42,966 nucleotides of DNA, taken from Enterocloster lavalensis. GTDB taxonomy: Bacteria; Bacillota; Clostridia; Lachnospirales; Lachnospiraceae. The position numbers were made by a program, and so were the translations under genes. Position 1 is the stretch's first letter. The number at the start of each line of letters is the position of its first letter. The stretch lies in the NCBI RefSeq assembly GCF_902364025.1, contig NZ_CABJCG010000029.1:1-42966 (forward strand), read 5' to 3'. This document shows, one piece after another, positions 22,534 through 31,237 of this stretch. The notes under the pieces were generated by a model, which worked only from the letters and a program-made list of their open reading frames with translations, searched no databases and was not told the origin of the DNA.

Positions 22534-22563
22534 ATAATATGTCACGGAGTATTATTGTACCAA
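22534..22563 (-). promoter_or_regulatory. Promoter of rpsF-ssb-rpsR
   Basis: TTGGTA (22563-22558) and TATTAT (22539-22534) on the minus strand with 18-base spacing, about 57 bases upstream of the rpsF start. Confidence 0.6.
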
Positions 22564-22614
22564 ATTTGCCGGACAAAAGCAAGCGGTTTTTTCGGGTTTT
22601 TACGGGTTTTTACG

Positions 22615-22845
22615 TTATTTTTCGAGGTTTTCGCCGTTCTTTTCAGCCGCCGCGCCCTTTTTAGTCAGCCCCCTGGTATTCTTCTCCACCAACTTGCGGG
22701 GCACCATGATCTGGTGCCCGCAGCCCATGCAGCTGAGGCGGAAGTCCGCGCCCACCCGCAGAATCTCCCACTGGCTGCTGCCGCAGGGATGGGGTTTTTT
22801 CAGTTTGACGATATCGCCCACCTCGTAATTCGGCTTTTCATTCAT
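22615..22845 (-). CDS. DUF951 family protein
   Basis: 76 residues. The N-terminal ~62 residues match DUF951: YEVGDIVKLKKPHPCGSSQWEILRVGADFRLSCMGCGHQIMVPR, with a lone Cys and a CMGC knuckle that may bind metal or nucleic acid. The tail is Lys/Glu-rich. It lies 52 bases upstream of the rpsF promoter, a conserved location in Firmicutes. GGGAG precedes the ATG. Molecular role unknown. Confidence 0.9.
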   Translation of the reverse strand: MNEKPNYEVGDIVKLKKPHPCGSSQWEILRVGADFRLSCMGCGHQIMVPRKLVEKNTRGLTKKGAAAEKNGENLEK

Positions 22846-22867
22846 AACTTGTCCGCTCCCTTTTCTG

Positions 22868-23857
22868 TCATTTCAGGATATTCTCAATGGCCTGCAGCTC
22901 GTCCGCAGTGAATTCCATCCGGTTTAAGGACATCACGTTGTCCTCCAGCTGGGCCGTGCTGCTGGCTCCGATCAGGACCGAGGTTACCTCCTTACGCCTA
23001 AGCACCCAGCAGAGCGCCATCTGCGCCAGGCTCTGCCCCCGGTCCGCCGCGATCCCGTTTAACGCCCGGATCTTTTCCAGCTTGTCCTCCGTCAGATACC
23101 GCCCGCCGATGGTGGTGCCCGCCCTGGACGCCCGGGAACCCTCCGGAATTCCGTTCAGATAGCGGCCGGTGAGCGCGCCCTGGGCCAGAGGGCTGAAACA
23201 GATGCAGCCCACGCCGCCCCGGTCCAGAACGCCCAGAAGGCCGTCCTCCACCCAGCGCTCGAACATATTGTATCGGGGCTGGTGGATCAGGCAGGGCGTG
23301 CCGTTGGCCTTTAAAATGGCGATGGCCCTGGACGCCTCGTCGGCCTGGTAGTTGGAAATGCCCACGTACAGCGCCTTCCCCTGACGCACGATATCCGACA
23401 GCGCGCCCATGGTTTCCTCAAGCGGCGTCTCCGGGTCCGGGCGGTGGTGGTAAAATACGTCCACATAATCCAGCCCCATGCGTTTTAAGCTGGAATCCAG
23501 GCTGGCGATCAGGTATTTCCGGGAGCCCCAGTTGCCGTAGGGGCCGGGCCAGAAATCGTATCCCGCCTTGGTGGAGATGAAGAGTTCATCCCGGTAAGGC
23601 ATGAGATCCGACTTTAAAATGGCTCCGAAATTCTCCTCCGCCTTCCCCCTGGCCGGATGTCCGTAATTGTTGGCCAGGTCAAAATGGGTGATGCCCAGGT
23701 CAAAGGCCCTGCAAAGAATCTGCCGCTGTTCTTCCAGGGGCTTTTCCAGGCCGAAATTCTGCCAGAGGCCCAGGGAAATCGCCGGGAGGAGCACTCCGCT
23801 CCTGCCGCAGCGGCGGTATTTCATGGTGTCGTACCGGTTTTCTGCTGCTGTATACAT
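22868..23857 (-). CDS. Aldo/keto reductase (YghZ-like)
   Basis: 329 residues; NADPH-dependent carbonyl reductase of the family that includes E. coli YghZ, an L-glyceraldehyde 3-phosphate reductase. Catalytic tetrad: D60, Y65, K97 and H137/138 (THFDLANNYG, FISTKAGY, FYHHRP). The C-terminal GASSTAQLEDNV segment is the cofactor phosphate loop. The first Met at 23857 has an AGG-containing site upstream; a second at codon 12 (MKYRRCGRSG) lacks one. It lies 25 bases after the sirtuin gene and 22 before DUF951, so it is part of a minus-strand run. Native substrate not determined. Confidence 0.93.
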   Translation of the reverse strand: MYTAAENRYDTMKYRRCGRSGVLLPAISLGLWQNFGLEKPLEEQRQILCRAFDLGITHFDLANNYGHPARGKAEENFGAILKSDLMPYRDELFISTKAGYDFWPGPYGNWGSRKYLIASLDSSLKRMGLDYVDVFYHHRPDPETPLEETMGALSDIVRQGKALYVGISNYQADEASRAIAILKANGTPCLIHQPRYNMFERWVEDGLLGVLDRGGVGCICFSPLAQGALTGRYLNGIPEGSRASRAGTTIGGRYLTEDKLEKIRALNGIAADRGQSLAQMALCWVLRRKEVTSVLIGASSTAQLEDNVMSLNRMEFTADELQAIENILK

Positions 23858-23882
23858 ATCGTTTACCTGCTTTCTTGGAATT

Positions 23883-24611
23883 TTATTGAACGCCGGTGAC
23901 CGCTCCCAGGACCTCCCCGATCCTGCCGTTAATGACCAGGTCCGCCTGGGAATCCCGGGCGGTGGCGTCCTTGTTGATCAGCACCAATTTGCTGCCGCGG
24001 TAATAGTCGATCAGGCCCGCCGCCGGGTATACCACCAGGGAGGTGCCCCCGATAATCAGCATATCCGCCTGGCGGATGTAGCGGACGGACTTTTCCAGCG
24101 TATTGCTGTCCAGCCCCTCCTCATAGAGCACCACGTCCGGCTTGACCGTGCCGCCGCAGTCGCAGCGGGGCACTCCCTCACTGCGGATCACGTCGTCCAG
24201 GCTGTAAAATTTCCCGCAGCGGGTGCAGTAGTTGCGGTGGACGCTGCCGTGCAGCTCCAGCACCTCCCGGCTCCCGGCCATCTGGTGCAGGCCGTCGATG
24301 TTCTGGGTGATCACAGCCTTCAGCCTGCCGTCCGCCTCCAGCTTTGCAAGCGCCCGGTGGGCCGCGTTGGGTTTTGCGTCCGCAAACAGCATGCGGTCCT
24401 TGTAGAAGCGGTAAAATTCTTCCGGATAACGCACATAAAAGCTGTGGCTGATGATGGTCTCCGGCGGGTAGGCGTACTGCTGATTGTAAAGGCCGTCCAC
24501 GCTGCGGAAATCCGGAATCCCGCTCTCCGTGGACACGCCCGCGCCGCCGAAAAATACAATGTTATGGCTCTCTGCGATCCATTGTCTCAATGTTTCCAGT
24601 TTTTCATCCAT
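23883..24611 (-). CDS. cobB: NAD-dependent protein deacylase (Sir2)
   Basis: 242 residues from the ATG at 24611, which has AAGGAG upstream; the open frame continues 165 codons into the neighbouring acetyltransferase gene but is only a shadow there. Sir2 signatures: GAGVSTESGIPDFR (23-36), QNIDGLH (103-109), catalytic H121. Zn ligands C129, C132, C150, C152; the second pair is C-x-C. It removes acyl groups from lysines using NAD+. The adjacent GNAT acetyltransferase is a suggestive partner. The symbol follows general bacterial usage. Confidence 0.95.
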   Translation of the reverse strand: MDEKLETLRQWIAESHNIVFFGGAGVSTESGIPDFRSVDGLYNQQYAYPPETIISHSFYVRYPEEFYRFYKDRMLFADAKPNAAHRALAKLEADGRLKAVITQNIDGLHQMAGSREVLELHGSVHRNYCTRCGKFYSLDDVIRSEGVPRCDCGGTVKPDVVLYEEGLDSNTLEKSVRYIRQADMLIIGGTSLVVYPAAGLIDYYRGSKLVLINKDATARDSQADLVINGRIGEVLGAVTGVQ

Positions 24612-24649
24612 CTGATTACACTCCTTCCACCTCGCGCGGGACGGGCCCG

Positions 24650-25735
24650 TCAGACCACCTCGTCGAGAAATACGCCCTTTAAGGTGCGCACAAATCCACA
24701 CCAGTAGGGAATTCCACTGTCCGGCTCCAGCTCCTCCAAGGTACGGTATCCCCAGAGCCACGCCGCAAGCTGGCCGGGCGTCAGCGCCAGCGCCTCGGAG
24801 GAGACGAGAAGTCCGGCCCCATCCGGCCCCACGCCTCCCGACGCCCCGGGGCGCCTGAGCGTGGAACCGTTTGCATTTAAGCGCCAGCAAAACAGACCGT
24901 TGTTCTCCTCCATCTGCGGGTCCCTTATCACCAGCGGAACCTCCATCTCCTGGCAGGGACAGTCCCCGTTTACGCCAAAGCCGCTCAAAAATGCCGGTGC
25001 GTTGACCACCCGTGCCATGATTCCGGGGCCGGAGCACGGGTACTCCCCGGTGAGGCTGCCGTCCGCGCAGTAGAGCAGGCGCTGCTCCCGCTTGGTCCGC
25101 CCCCAAAACGCACGCAGCCCGATCCTCTCATCCCCCAGAAACAGCTGTTCCAGCACGCCGTCATCGCTGGCCAGCTCCATAACCAGATTCTCCACATACG
25201 CGGCGTCCCGGTGGGCGTAGACCTGAAAGCGCTCCCCCAGCCAGCGGTTCATCCACAGCGCCACATCCGCGTACAGTTCCGTATCCCCCCGCGGCAACGG
25301 TCTGGCCGTCACCGGCGTCTCCTGCCGCAGCCGGGCTTCCGGCGGGAGAGACACATACTCGAACCCGACCTTCCGGTAGCGCTCCGGGATGGCTGGCGCG
25401 AGAAAGGTCACCGGCGCGCCTTCCCGGTACAGATCCGCCAAAAGCCGGTTGACCAGCTCCCGGTTGTACCCCTGTCCCCGCACCCTGCGGGCCGTGGCGC
25501 AGGCCACCAGGTAGTCGGCCTTAAACCGCCGGTCCCCAGCCACCAGCTCATAGGGATTTAAATGGATCATGGAGAGAACGCCGCCGCTCTCCCCGTCCAG
25601 AGCGGCCAAAACCCGGTTCTCCTTCATTTTACGCTCAAAATAATTGTCCAGAAATTCCCGTGTGTCCTCGGGAAAAGCTTCCTCCCAGAGCGGGCGGCAG
25701 AGCTGCTTTTCCTCCGGCCCCAGATACCGTATCAT
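24650..25735 (-). CDS. Eis-like GNAT acetyltransferase
   Basis: About 361 residues. The start at 25735 (MIRYLGPEEK) is preferred since GGAG lies 6 bases before it; an ATG four codons earlier (25747) directly follows the previous stop. The N-terminal GNAT fold contains the acetyl-CoA loop VRGQGY. A second GNAT-like half and a C-terminal domain follow, the three-part layout of Eis-type enzymes (usual length 390-420). The substrate is unknown; Eis relatives acetylate amines, including some aminoglycosides. It lies between a dehydrogenase gene and the sirtuin gene. Confidence 0.85.
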   Translation of the reverse strand: MIRYLGPEEKQLCRPLWEEAFPEDTREFLDNYFERKMKENRVLAALDGESGGVLSMIHLNPYELVAGDRRFKADYLVACATARRVRGQGYNRELVNRLLADLYREGAPVTFLAPAIPERYRKVGFEYVSLPPEARLRQETPVTARPLPRGDTELYADVALWMNRWLGERFQVYAHRDAAYVENLVMELASDDGVLEQLFLGDERIGLRAFWGRTKREQRLLYCADGSLTGEYPCSGPGIMARVVNAPAFLSGFGVNGDCPCQEMEVPLVIRDPQMEENNGLFCWRLNANGSTLRRPGASGGVGPDGAGLLVSSEALALTPGQLAAWLWGYRTLEELEPDSGIPYWCGFVRTLKGVFLDEVV

Positions 25736-25747
25736 CGGACTCTCCAT

Positions 25748-26710
25748 TTAATTCCCGGAAAGTATCACATTGATCTGATCCCCGGCGATCCAGTGCTCGA
25801 TGTTGGAAATGGTGATATCCGCCCGGATTTCCATAGCCTCGTCCGTGGCGAAGGCCACGTGGGGCGTCAGGATGGTGTGGGGCGCCGTGAGCAGCGGATA
25901 ATCCCCGGGGATGGGCGGCTCCATGTCGAACACGTCGATTCCCGCTCCCGCGATGGAACCGTTCTCCAGGGCCTCCGCCAGGGCGGCGTTGTCCACCACC
26001 GGCCCCCTGGCCGTGTTGATCAGAATGGCGCTCTTCTTCATTTTCGCCAACAGCTCCCGCCCGATCAGCCCTCTGGTGCCGTCGGTCACCGGCACGTGAA
26101 GGGAAACGATGTCGCTTCGCTCCATCAGCTCCTCCAGAGTCACATACTCCGCGCCCAAGGCCTTCATCTCCTCCCGCTCCGTGCGGCTGTAGGCCAGAAG
26201 CTTACAGCCGAACGCCGACGCAATGGCGGCCACCCGGCGGCCGATGGCCCCGGTGCCCACGATGCCCATGGTTTTTCCGTGAAGCTCAGGCCCCACCAGG
26301 CCATCCTTGGTGCCTCCGGTGCGCGCTCTTTGATCGCAGGCCGGGATGCTCCGGTACAGGCCGATGGCCAGGCCGAACACCAGCTCCGCCACCGCGTTTG
26401 TGGAATATCCGGCCGCGTTGCTCACCGCGATTCCCCGCGCCCTGCAGGCGGAAAGGTCCACGTGGTCCACGCCCGTGAAGGCCACCGCGATGTATTTGAC
26501 CCTGGGGCAGCCCTCAATGACCTCGCCCTTTAAGGGCATGTTGGCCACCACCAGGATGTCCGCGTCCCGCCCCCGCTCAATGAGGGACGGGGTGTCCGTC
26601 ACCTTTGTGTCCCAGTATATCAGTTCATGTCCGGCCGCTCTCAGGCCCTCCGCCAGCTTGTCCACATACGCCCCGCTCACGCCGAGGGGTTCCAGCACTA
26701 CGATTTTCAT
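25748..26710 (-). CDS. D-isomer 2-hydroxyacid dehydrogenase
   Basis: 320 residues; NAD-dependent reduction of 2-keto acids to D-2-hydroxy acids (phosphoglycerate/glycerate/lactate dehydrogenase superfamily). Rossmann loop GTGAIG (152-157), catalytic R235 (NTARGP), E264 (FDMEPP) and H284 (LTPHVAF). Substrate-domain strands precede the nucleotide-binding domain. First gene of a minus-strand run that continues through acetyltransferase, sirtuin, reductase and DUF951. Exact substrate not determinable. Confidence 0.93.
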   Translation of the reverse strand: MKIVVLEPLGVSGAYVDKLAEGLRAAGHELIYWDTKVTDTPSLIERGRDADILVVANMPLKGEVIEGCPRVKYIAVAFTGVDHVDLSACRARGIAVSNAAGYSTNAVAELVFGLAIGLYRSIPACDQRARTGGTKDGLVGPELHGKTMGIVGTGAIGRRVAAIASAFGCKLLAYSRTEREEMKALGAEYVTLEELMERSDIVSLHVPVTDGTRGLIGRELLAKMKKSAILINTARGPVVDNAALAEALENGSIAGAGIDVFDMEPPIPGDYPLLTAPHTILTPHVAFATDEAMEIRADITISNIEHWIAGDQINVILSGN

Positions 26711-27132
26711 GTTCCATCCTCCTTATTGTATGTCCGCGCCGCCCGTTTGCCGGCCCGGACCCATTTTATACCCGCAGCGGCGGCGGGCAAAACGCCCGGA
26801 TACCCGTCTGCTGCGTGAGATGCCGGACTCCGCAGGGATTGCGGCAAAACCGGCTTTTGAATCTACCAATAATTTAACATTAAATGCCCGCGAATGCAAA
26901 CAGCTTTTCCCGTTGGACAGCGCTTTGCTACGGTTCACAGGCAATATCCCGCGAGGTGTTTTTTGTGAGTGGAGCGCAGCGGAAGTCACAGAAAACCCGA
27001 GGACTGCGGCGCGAAACGGTGTTTTTGCCGTTTCTGTGCATCGCGCAGCGCGTGACTGGGCACGAAGTGAACAGCAACCGCGCTTTGAGGGACCGCGGAG
27101 GCCGTGGGCGGTTTACCGGAGGCTGCGGGCAA
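26711..27132. other. GC-rich structured intergenic region
   Basis: About 420 bases without a supported gene; the overlapping short ORFs in several frames look accidental. The stretch 26960-27060 is full of nested inverted repeats, for example AAACGG-(8)-CCGTTT at 27014-27033 enclosed by GCGCGA/TCGCGC (27009-27046), and CACAGAAA/TTTCTGTG around them. It could be a dispersed palindromic repeat or an RNA. Confidence 0.45.
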
Positions 27133-27170
27133 GAAAAAACGGGGAGCCACCGGTATTCCCATGGCTCTCC
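27133..27170 (-). terminator. Terminator of sipL
   Basis: 9-bp stem with one mismatch (27162-27170 with 27141-27149) followed by six U on the minus strand, 24 bases after the sipL stop. Confidence 0.8.
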
Positions 27171-27193
27171 GCCTCCTAATATGCCCTGTTTTC

Positions 27194-28795
27194 TCACGGC
27201 TGGGCGATCTCCTTGACCAGCAGCAGGCGCATGCCGCCCTTCACCTTGTCGTCCGCCAGCTCATTGGTGGAAATGATGTTTCCCACCGTGGTGTGGAATT
27301 TCTTAGCAATGTTCCACAGCGTGTCGTCGGGCTGCACGATATAGCCCACGATGCCCGGAAGCTCCTGCAGTTTCTGCATATCCATGGGATTCACCTGGGC
27401 CCCGGTGATCACCGGCTCGCAGACCGGCTGCAGCACCAGGAAATCCAGGGCCAGCACCGCCTTGATCTCCACCATCTCGCCGCCCATCATCACGGCGGTC
27501 AGCTGCTCCAAACCGGTGTTGAGCTGGTACACGCTGTCCTTTGTAACCCCCCTGGCCTCCGCGGTACAGTGGAAGGGCACCTGCTCCACCGCCGCCTGCA
27601 CCGGCGATTCGTCGTCGCTGGTCAGATACAAAAGGCTCACCTCCAGAACGCCGTCGATCTGGATATTGTCCTCCCCGATCTCCACGTCGTCCAGCTTGAT
27701 CGTGCCCTCGTTGTGGCAGATCTGTAAAATGCGCTCGGCCCCGGACAGCTCCAGCTTCTCGCTGACCTTGCATTTGCAGACGTTCTTGGTCAGCATCTGG
27801 TCGAAACAGGCCTGGGACCTGGTCAGCTCCACCTCCCGGCTGGTGGAATACATGTCGCTTAACAGCTCCACGTCCTGCTCCTGGTACAGCTTGATGTCCA
27901 GCTCCAGCACCGCGTCCACGTCCAGCTCCCGCATCTCCCCGTCGTAGTCCGGCTTCGGCTCCAGGTCCTTGTGGGCCAGGCGCACGGTGACCATGGGAAC
28001 CATCTCCTCCACCGCATCGCTCAAATCCAGGTCGCCCGAGAAGGGAAGCGTCTCCTCCAGCCACTGCATCGGCATGTTTTCGTCCTCCGCCTGGTAGATG
28101 GCGAACACGTTCAAATCCCCGTCAATATGTAATTTCCCGTCCAGGGGCTTGGTGGTCACGTCCCGCAGCTTCATTTCCCGCCACAGCAGACGGCCGATGT
28201 TGGGCTTGCCGCCGGTCAGGGAAATCTCCTCCTTCATCCGGTAGGTGTCCTTTCGCCGGACGGCGATGGCGGCCACATTGACCGTGCGCTTTAAGGTCTC
28301 GATCTGAGCCGGACCCGCCGTTTCCCCGGGAGTCTGGGCCGCGAAGCCCCCATTTCCCATGTCCACATCCACCGCTGCCTCCACGTCCCGCAACGTCTCG
28401 ATGCGCACCTGCAGGGTGATGATGGCCTGAACACCCAGCTTGCGGGAATTGATCATCTCCGCGTTCAAGTCCTCCAGCATCCAGTTTAACCCGACGTAAT
28501 CCTTTTCCTCCAGATCCGGCGCGTTGATGGTCTCATCGAAGGGGATGCTTCCGCCCAGGGTCTGAAGCCCGCCGCCCTCCTTGCGGTACAGCACCTGGAA
28601 TTCCAGCTTGCCCTTCACCGCCACCTTTTCCCCCTGGTTTTTTACGGATTCAATCTGGATCTCCCCGGTGTCCAGCATCACCTGGGCCATGTCGTCCATG
28701 GTGTCCGGCACAATGAAATCGTCATCCAGCGTAATCTGAGTGGTCACGGTCCCCTTGAACTGGTTCATATGTATCTGCTTTTTTATTAATTCCAT
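27194..28795 (-). CDS. sipL: SipL-like sporulation protein (DUF3794 + LysM)
   Basis: 533 residues. It has repeated DUF3794-type beta-rich domains over about 1-470 and a C-terminal LysM at about 485-528 (YIVQPDDTLWNIAKKFHTTVGNIISTNEL). This size and order match C. difficile SipL (about 540 residues), which binds SpoIVA through its LysM and is needed for spore coat localisation and engulfment. It would act in the mother cell at the forespore surface. The only ribosome-site candidate (AGGTG) is inside the hairpin described at 28801-28851. Expression is presumably under a sporulation sigma factor, which I could not confirm. Confidence 0.88.
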   Translation of the reverse strand: MELIKKQIHMNQFKGTVTTQITLDDDFIVPDTMDDMAQVMLDTGEIQIESVKNQGEKVAVKGKLEFQVLYRKEGGGLQTLGGSIPFDETINAPDLEEKDYVGLNWMLEDLNAEMINSRKLGVQAIITLQVRIETLRDVEAAVDVDMGNGGFAAQTPGETAGPAQIETLKRTVNVAAIAVRRKDTYRMKEEISLTGGKPNIGRLLWREMKLRDVTTKPLDGKLHIDGDLNVFAIYQAEDENMPMQWLEETLPFSGDLDLSDAVEEMVPMVTVRLAHKDLEPKPDYDGEMRELDVDAVLELDIKLYQEQDVELLSDMYSTSREVELTRSQACFDQMLTKNVCKCKVSEKLELSGAERILQICHNEGTIKLDDVEIGEDNIQIDGVLEVSLLYLTSDDESPVQAAVEQVPFHCTAEARGVTKDSVYQLNTGLEQLTAVMMGGEMVEIKAVLALDFLVLQPVCEPVITGAQVNPMDMQKLQELPGIVGYIVQPDDTLWNIAKKFHTTVGNIISTNELADDKVKGGMRLLLVKEIAQP

Positions 28796-28851
28796 AAAAA
28801 CACCTGCCGTTTCTCATAGTCCTTTAGAAATATCTATGCGAAGGGCAGGTG
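28796..28851 (-). promoter_or_regulatory. Hairpin covering the sipL ribosome site
   Basis: CACCTGCC (28851-28844 on the minus strand) pairs with GGCAGGTG (28808-28801), followed by UUUUU and immediately the sipL AUG. It has terminator form for the gene upstream, yet its 3' arm contains the only Shine-Dalgarno candidate of sipL. Confidence 0.6.
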
Positions 28852-28876
28852 ATTTATGCGTATGGGGCGGACGGAT

Positions 28877-29746
28877 TTATCGCTTGTCATATTCGTCCAG
28901 GAAATGGTGACGTCTGCCGCCGCTGACGTATCCGATACAGGCGTCCAGGTTGACGTTCTCCACGCTTTTCATGATGTTGGCCTCCACGAAGGGGTTGGTC
29001 TCCTTCAGGGTCTTAATCAGCTCCTTGATCTCCTGGCGCTTGGAGGTGTGCACCACGTCGGCGGAGTCCTTCGCCGCGCCCCGCGCCTCCATGTCCCGGG
29101 CGATCTGCTCGGTGAAGCGGCAGGCGCACTGCAGGAAATGCAGCCCGTTGTAGTCCTTCCAGGCCAGTATATCCCCCTCCTTCACAAAGTACAGAGGGCG
29201 GATCAGCTCCATTCCCGGGAAATTGGTGCTGTGCAGCTTGGGCATCATGGTGTTGACCTGACCCCCGTAGAGCATACTCATGAGAATGGTCTCGATCACG
29301 TCGTCGTAGTGGTGGCCCAGGGCGATCTTGTTGCAGCCCAAAGACCTGGCCCGGTCGTAGAGGTAGCCCCGGCGCATGCGGGCGCACAGATAGCAGGGGG
29401 ACTGGTCCACGTCCACCACGGCGTCAAATATGTCGGACTCGAAGATCTGCACCGGGATGTTCATAAGGGCCGCGTTTTCCTCGATGAGCCTGCGGTTGGC
29501 CGGATTGTAGCCCGGGTCCATGACGATGAATTCCAGCTCAAAGTTTGTCTTGGAGTGGCGCTTTAGCTCCTGCATGCATTTGGCTAACAGCATGGAGTCC
29601 TTGCCACCGGAAATACAGACGGCAATGCGGTCGCCGTCTGCAATCATCTCATATGCCTGGAGCCCCTTGACAAAGGGCCTCCAGATTTCTTTGCGGAACT
29701 GCTTGATGATGCTCCGCTCTATGGCAACGTAGGGTTCTTTTATCAT
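28877..29746 (-). CDS. TtcA-like tRNA thiolation enzyme (PP-loop ATPase)
   Basis: 289 residues; N-type PP-loop SGGKDS at 46-51 adenylates the tRNA base, and C118-x2-C121 ([10 protein letters not shown]) plus a C-A-C near residue 200 are consistent with the Fe-S cluster ligands of TtcA/TtuA-type enzymes. Related proteins insert sulfur into C32 of tRNA. It overlaps the end of cysE by 4 bases, which suits a need for cysteine-derived sulfur. Whether it is TtcA proper or a paralogue cannot be settled here. Confidence 0.85.
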   Translation of the reverse strand: MIKEPYVAIERSIIKQFRKEIWRPFVKGLQAYEMIADGDRIAVCISGGKDSMLLAKCMQELKRHSKTNFELEFIVMDPGYNPANRRLIEENAALMNIPVQIFESDIFDAVVDVDQSPCYLCARMRRGYLYDRARSLGCNKIALGHHYDDVIETILMSMLYGGQVNTMMPKLHSTNFPGMELIRPLYFVKEGDILAWKDYNGLHFLQCACRFTEQIARDMEARGAAKDSADVVHTSKRQEIKELIKTLKETNPFVEANIMKSVENVNLDACIGYVSGGRRHHFLDEYDKR

Positions 29747-30402
29747 GGGTTGGTCTCTTCCTTTTCTTTCTCAGCCAGCAGGGCTTCCAGGCGCCTGATC
29801 TGCGCCTCCATGTGCTGTACCTGCTCCTTTAAGGCTTTGTATTCCTCGATGGTGGCGCTCTTTTTCACCTTGGGAATGGTGACGCCGTCCTTTTTCACCG
29901 GTCTTGCGGGGATACCGACTGCGGTCACGTTGTCCTCCAGAGGCTTTAAGAGCACCGCGTTGGCCGCGATGGAGCAGTTATCCCCCACCTCGAAGGCCCC
30001 CAGAATCTTGGCTCCCGCGCCCACCATCACGTTGTTCCCAAGGGTGGGATGGCGCTTGCCCTTCTGGGTGCCCACGCCGCCCAGGGTGACCCCCTGGTAG
30101 ATGGTGCAGTTGTCCCCCACCACCGCCGTCTCCCCGATCACGACCCCGCAGCCGTGGTCGATGAGAATCCCGCGTCCCAGCTGCGCGCCGGGGTGGATCT
30201 CGATCAAGGTGAAAAACCTGGCGATCTGTGAGATCAGCCGGGCGATAAAATACATTTTATGGCGCCAGAACCAATGGGCGAACCGGTGCCAGATCAGCGC
30301 GTGAATGCCCTGGTAGAGCAAAAATACCTCCAGCGCGCTGCGGGCCGCCGGGTCCCGTTCCTGGACCGCCTTGATATCCAGCCAGATGTCCTTAACTATC
30401 AT
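29743..30402 (-). CDS. cysE: Serine O-acetyltransferase
   Basis: 219 residues. It makes O-acetylserine from serine and acetyl-CoA, the committed step of cysteine synthesis. The short N-terminal helical part and a left-handed beta-helix of hexapeptide repeats ([29 protein letters not shown]) are of the EpsC/CysE type; the H-G-x-G-V active segment is present. A charged coiled-coil tail (about 185-219) is longer than in E. coli CysE. GGGAGG precedes the ATG. Cotranscribed with the TtcA-like gene. Confidence 0.95.
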   Translation of the reverse strand: MIVKDIWLDIKAVQERDPAARSALEVFLLYQGIHALIWHRFAHWFWRHKMYFIARLISQIARFFTLIEIHPGAQLGRGILIDHGCGVVIGETAVVGDNCTIYQGVTLGGVGTQKGKRHPTLGNNVMVGAGAKILGAFEVGDNCSIAANAVLLKPLEDNVTAVGIPARPVKKDGVTIPKVKKSATIEEYKALKEQVQHMEAQIRRLEALLAEKEKEETNP

Positions 30403-30426
30403 GATGCCGCCTCCCTAACCTTTTAC

Positions 30427-30500
30427 GCATATGCTTGACAGACTTGGTCATCAGCCCTGTAGCTGACGACAGGTGATTTGTTCCCTAGTATAGCATATGC
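30427..30500 (-). promoter_or_regulatory. cysE leader with inverted repeats
   Basis: GCATATGC occurs at 30427-30434 and 30493-30500, bracketing a 9-bp hairpin GTCGTCAGC/GCTGATGAC (30447-30470). TATACT at about 30484-30489 on the minus strand may be the -10 box. The paired octamers could form a closing stem, suggesting a regulated leader; it does not match a riboswitch I know. Confidence 0.4.
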
Positions 30501-30532
30501 GATGAAGATTAAAAAGGAAAATTTACATAACA

Positions 30533-30670
30533 GTTCAGACGGCGGGAAAATTGGCGCGGGAAGCTGCGTCAAGCTCGCTTGTAAGCAGATTTCCGCTTCA
30601 ATTTTTACATCGGATGGACATCCGATGCTTCTTGACCATCTTTTGGGGTCAAGAAGATAGCCGTCTGAAC
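30533..30670. repeat. 138-bp nested-hairpin element
   Basis: An 11-bp outer stem (30533-30543 with 30660-30670) encloses CATCGGATG-GA-CATCCGATG (30608-30627) and a 10-bp hairpin CTTCTTGACC/GGTCAAGAAG (30628-30656), with a weaker third arm near 30563-30590. It looks like a multi-branched RNA or a non-autonomous palindromic repeat. It sits between the PrcB-like gene end and the cysE promoter region. Confidence 0.6.
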
Positions 30671-30677
30671 GGTTGGC

Positions 30678-31109
30678 TTATTGGAATACCACCGGGTTCT
30701 CCAGGTATTCCGTGCGGACCACGATGTAGGGATAGGATTTGTCGGCCCCCGGATTTTCCCCTTTCTCCGGTCCCTTTAACTCCGTGTCGATGACAATGGA
30801 ATTTTCCGTCAGATACAGCTCGTTCACGCTGATGCTGTAACCGCCGGTGGCCTGTTCGCCGTAACCCACGGCAATATACAGGTTCTTGTCGTCACTGTAT
30901 GTAAGCTTGAAGGGCGCGGTCTGTTTCTGCGCGATAATCTGCTTTAACTCCTGGGGAATCTCCGGCTCCCCGACCACCGCAAATTCCAGATCCTTCACCT
31001 TTTTTCCATCGTCCTTTGACGCCGAACAGCCGCACAAGCCCACAAGCGCTGCCGCGCAGGTGAAAACAAGAGCCGCCCGAAGCATTTTCCCCATCCATCC
31101 GTTTTTCAT
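30678..31109 (-). CDS. PrcB-like lipoprotein
   Basis: 143 residues. A signal peptide ends in a lipobox-like GLCGC, so it is probably lipid-anchored at about C28. The rest resembles the PrcB C-terminal domain (LYIAVGYGEQATGGYSISV, YPYIVVRTEY), a small beta domain found in protease-complex subunits and clostridial lipoproteins. A single gene on the minus strand, upstream of and divergent from the spore-coat genes. No catalytic residues expected. Confidence 0.75.
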   Translation of the reverse strand: MKNGWMGKMLRAALVFTCAAALVGLCGCSASKDDGKKVKDLEFAVVGEPEIPQELKQIIAQKQTAPFKLTYSDDKNLYIAVGYGEQATGGYSISVNELYLTENSIVIDTELKGPEKGENPGADKSYPYIVVRTEYLENPVVFQ

Positions 31110-31237
31110 TGATTTTAAACCTCCGCAATCAAGTATTCACAATTACTATCAATATATTCCGGGCTGCCATGAATATGCAGATTGCATTTTCATAAAAAAC
31201 GCGACTGCGGCCCATACTAATTTCGGAGGTGATAAAT

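Noticed and set aside
23667..24707. 346-codon plus-strand ORF
   Set aside because: It is antisense to the sirtuin and aldo/keto reductase genes; its low-complexity His/Arg/Ala-rich product is typical of a shadow frame in GC-rich DNA.
24612..25106. N-terminal extension of the sirtuin
   Set aside because: The 165 extra codons overlap the acetyltransferase gene in another frame; the sirtuin has a good ribosome site at 24611 and normal family length from there.
25562..26533. 323-codon plus-strand ORF
   Set aside because: Antisense to the 2-hydroxyacid dehydrogenase, which has a complete active site; product is His/Arg/Gly-rich with no recognisable fold.
26884..27216. Overlapping ORFs of about 90-110 codons in the dehydrogenase-sipL gap
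   Set aside because: Several frames are open on both strands, none has a ribosome site, and they run through the sipL terminator and nested palindromes.
30660..30670. Match to the Neisseria DNA uptake sequence (GCCGTCTGAA)
   Set aside because: The 10-mer occurs as part of a local inverted repeat in a Clostridia-like genome; no other copies were noticed, so it is coincidence.
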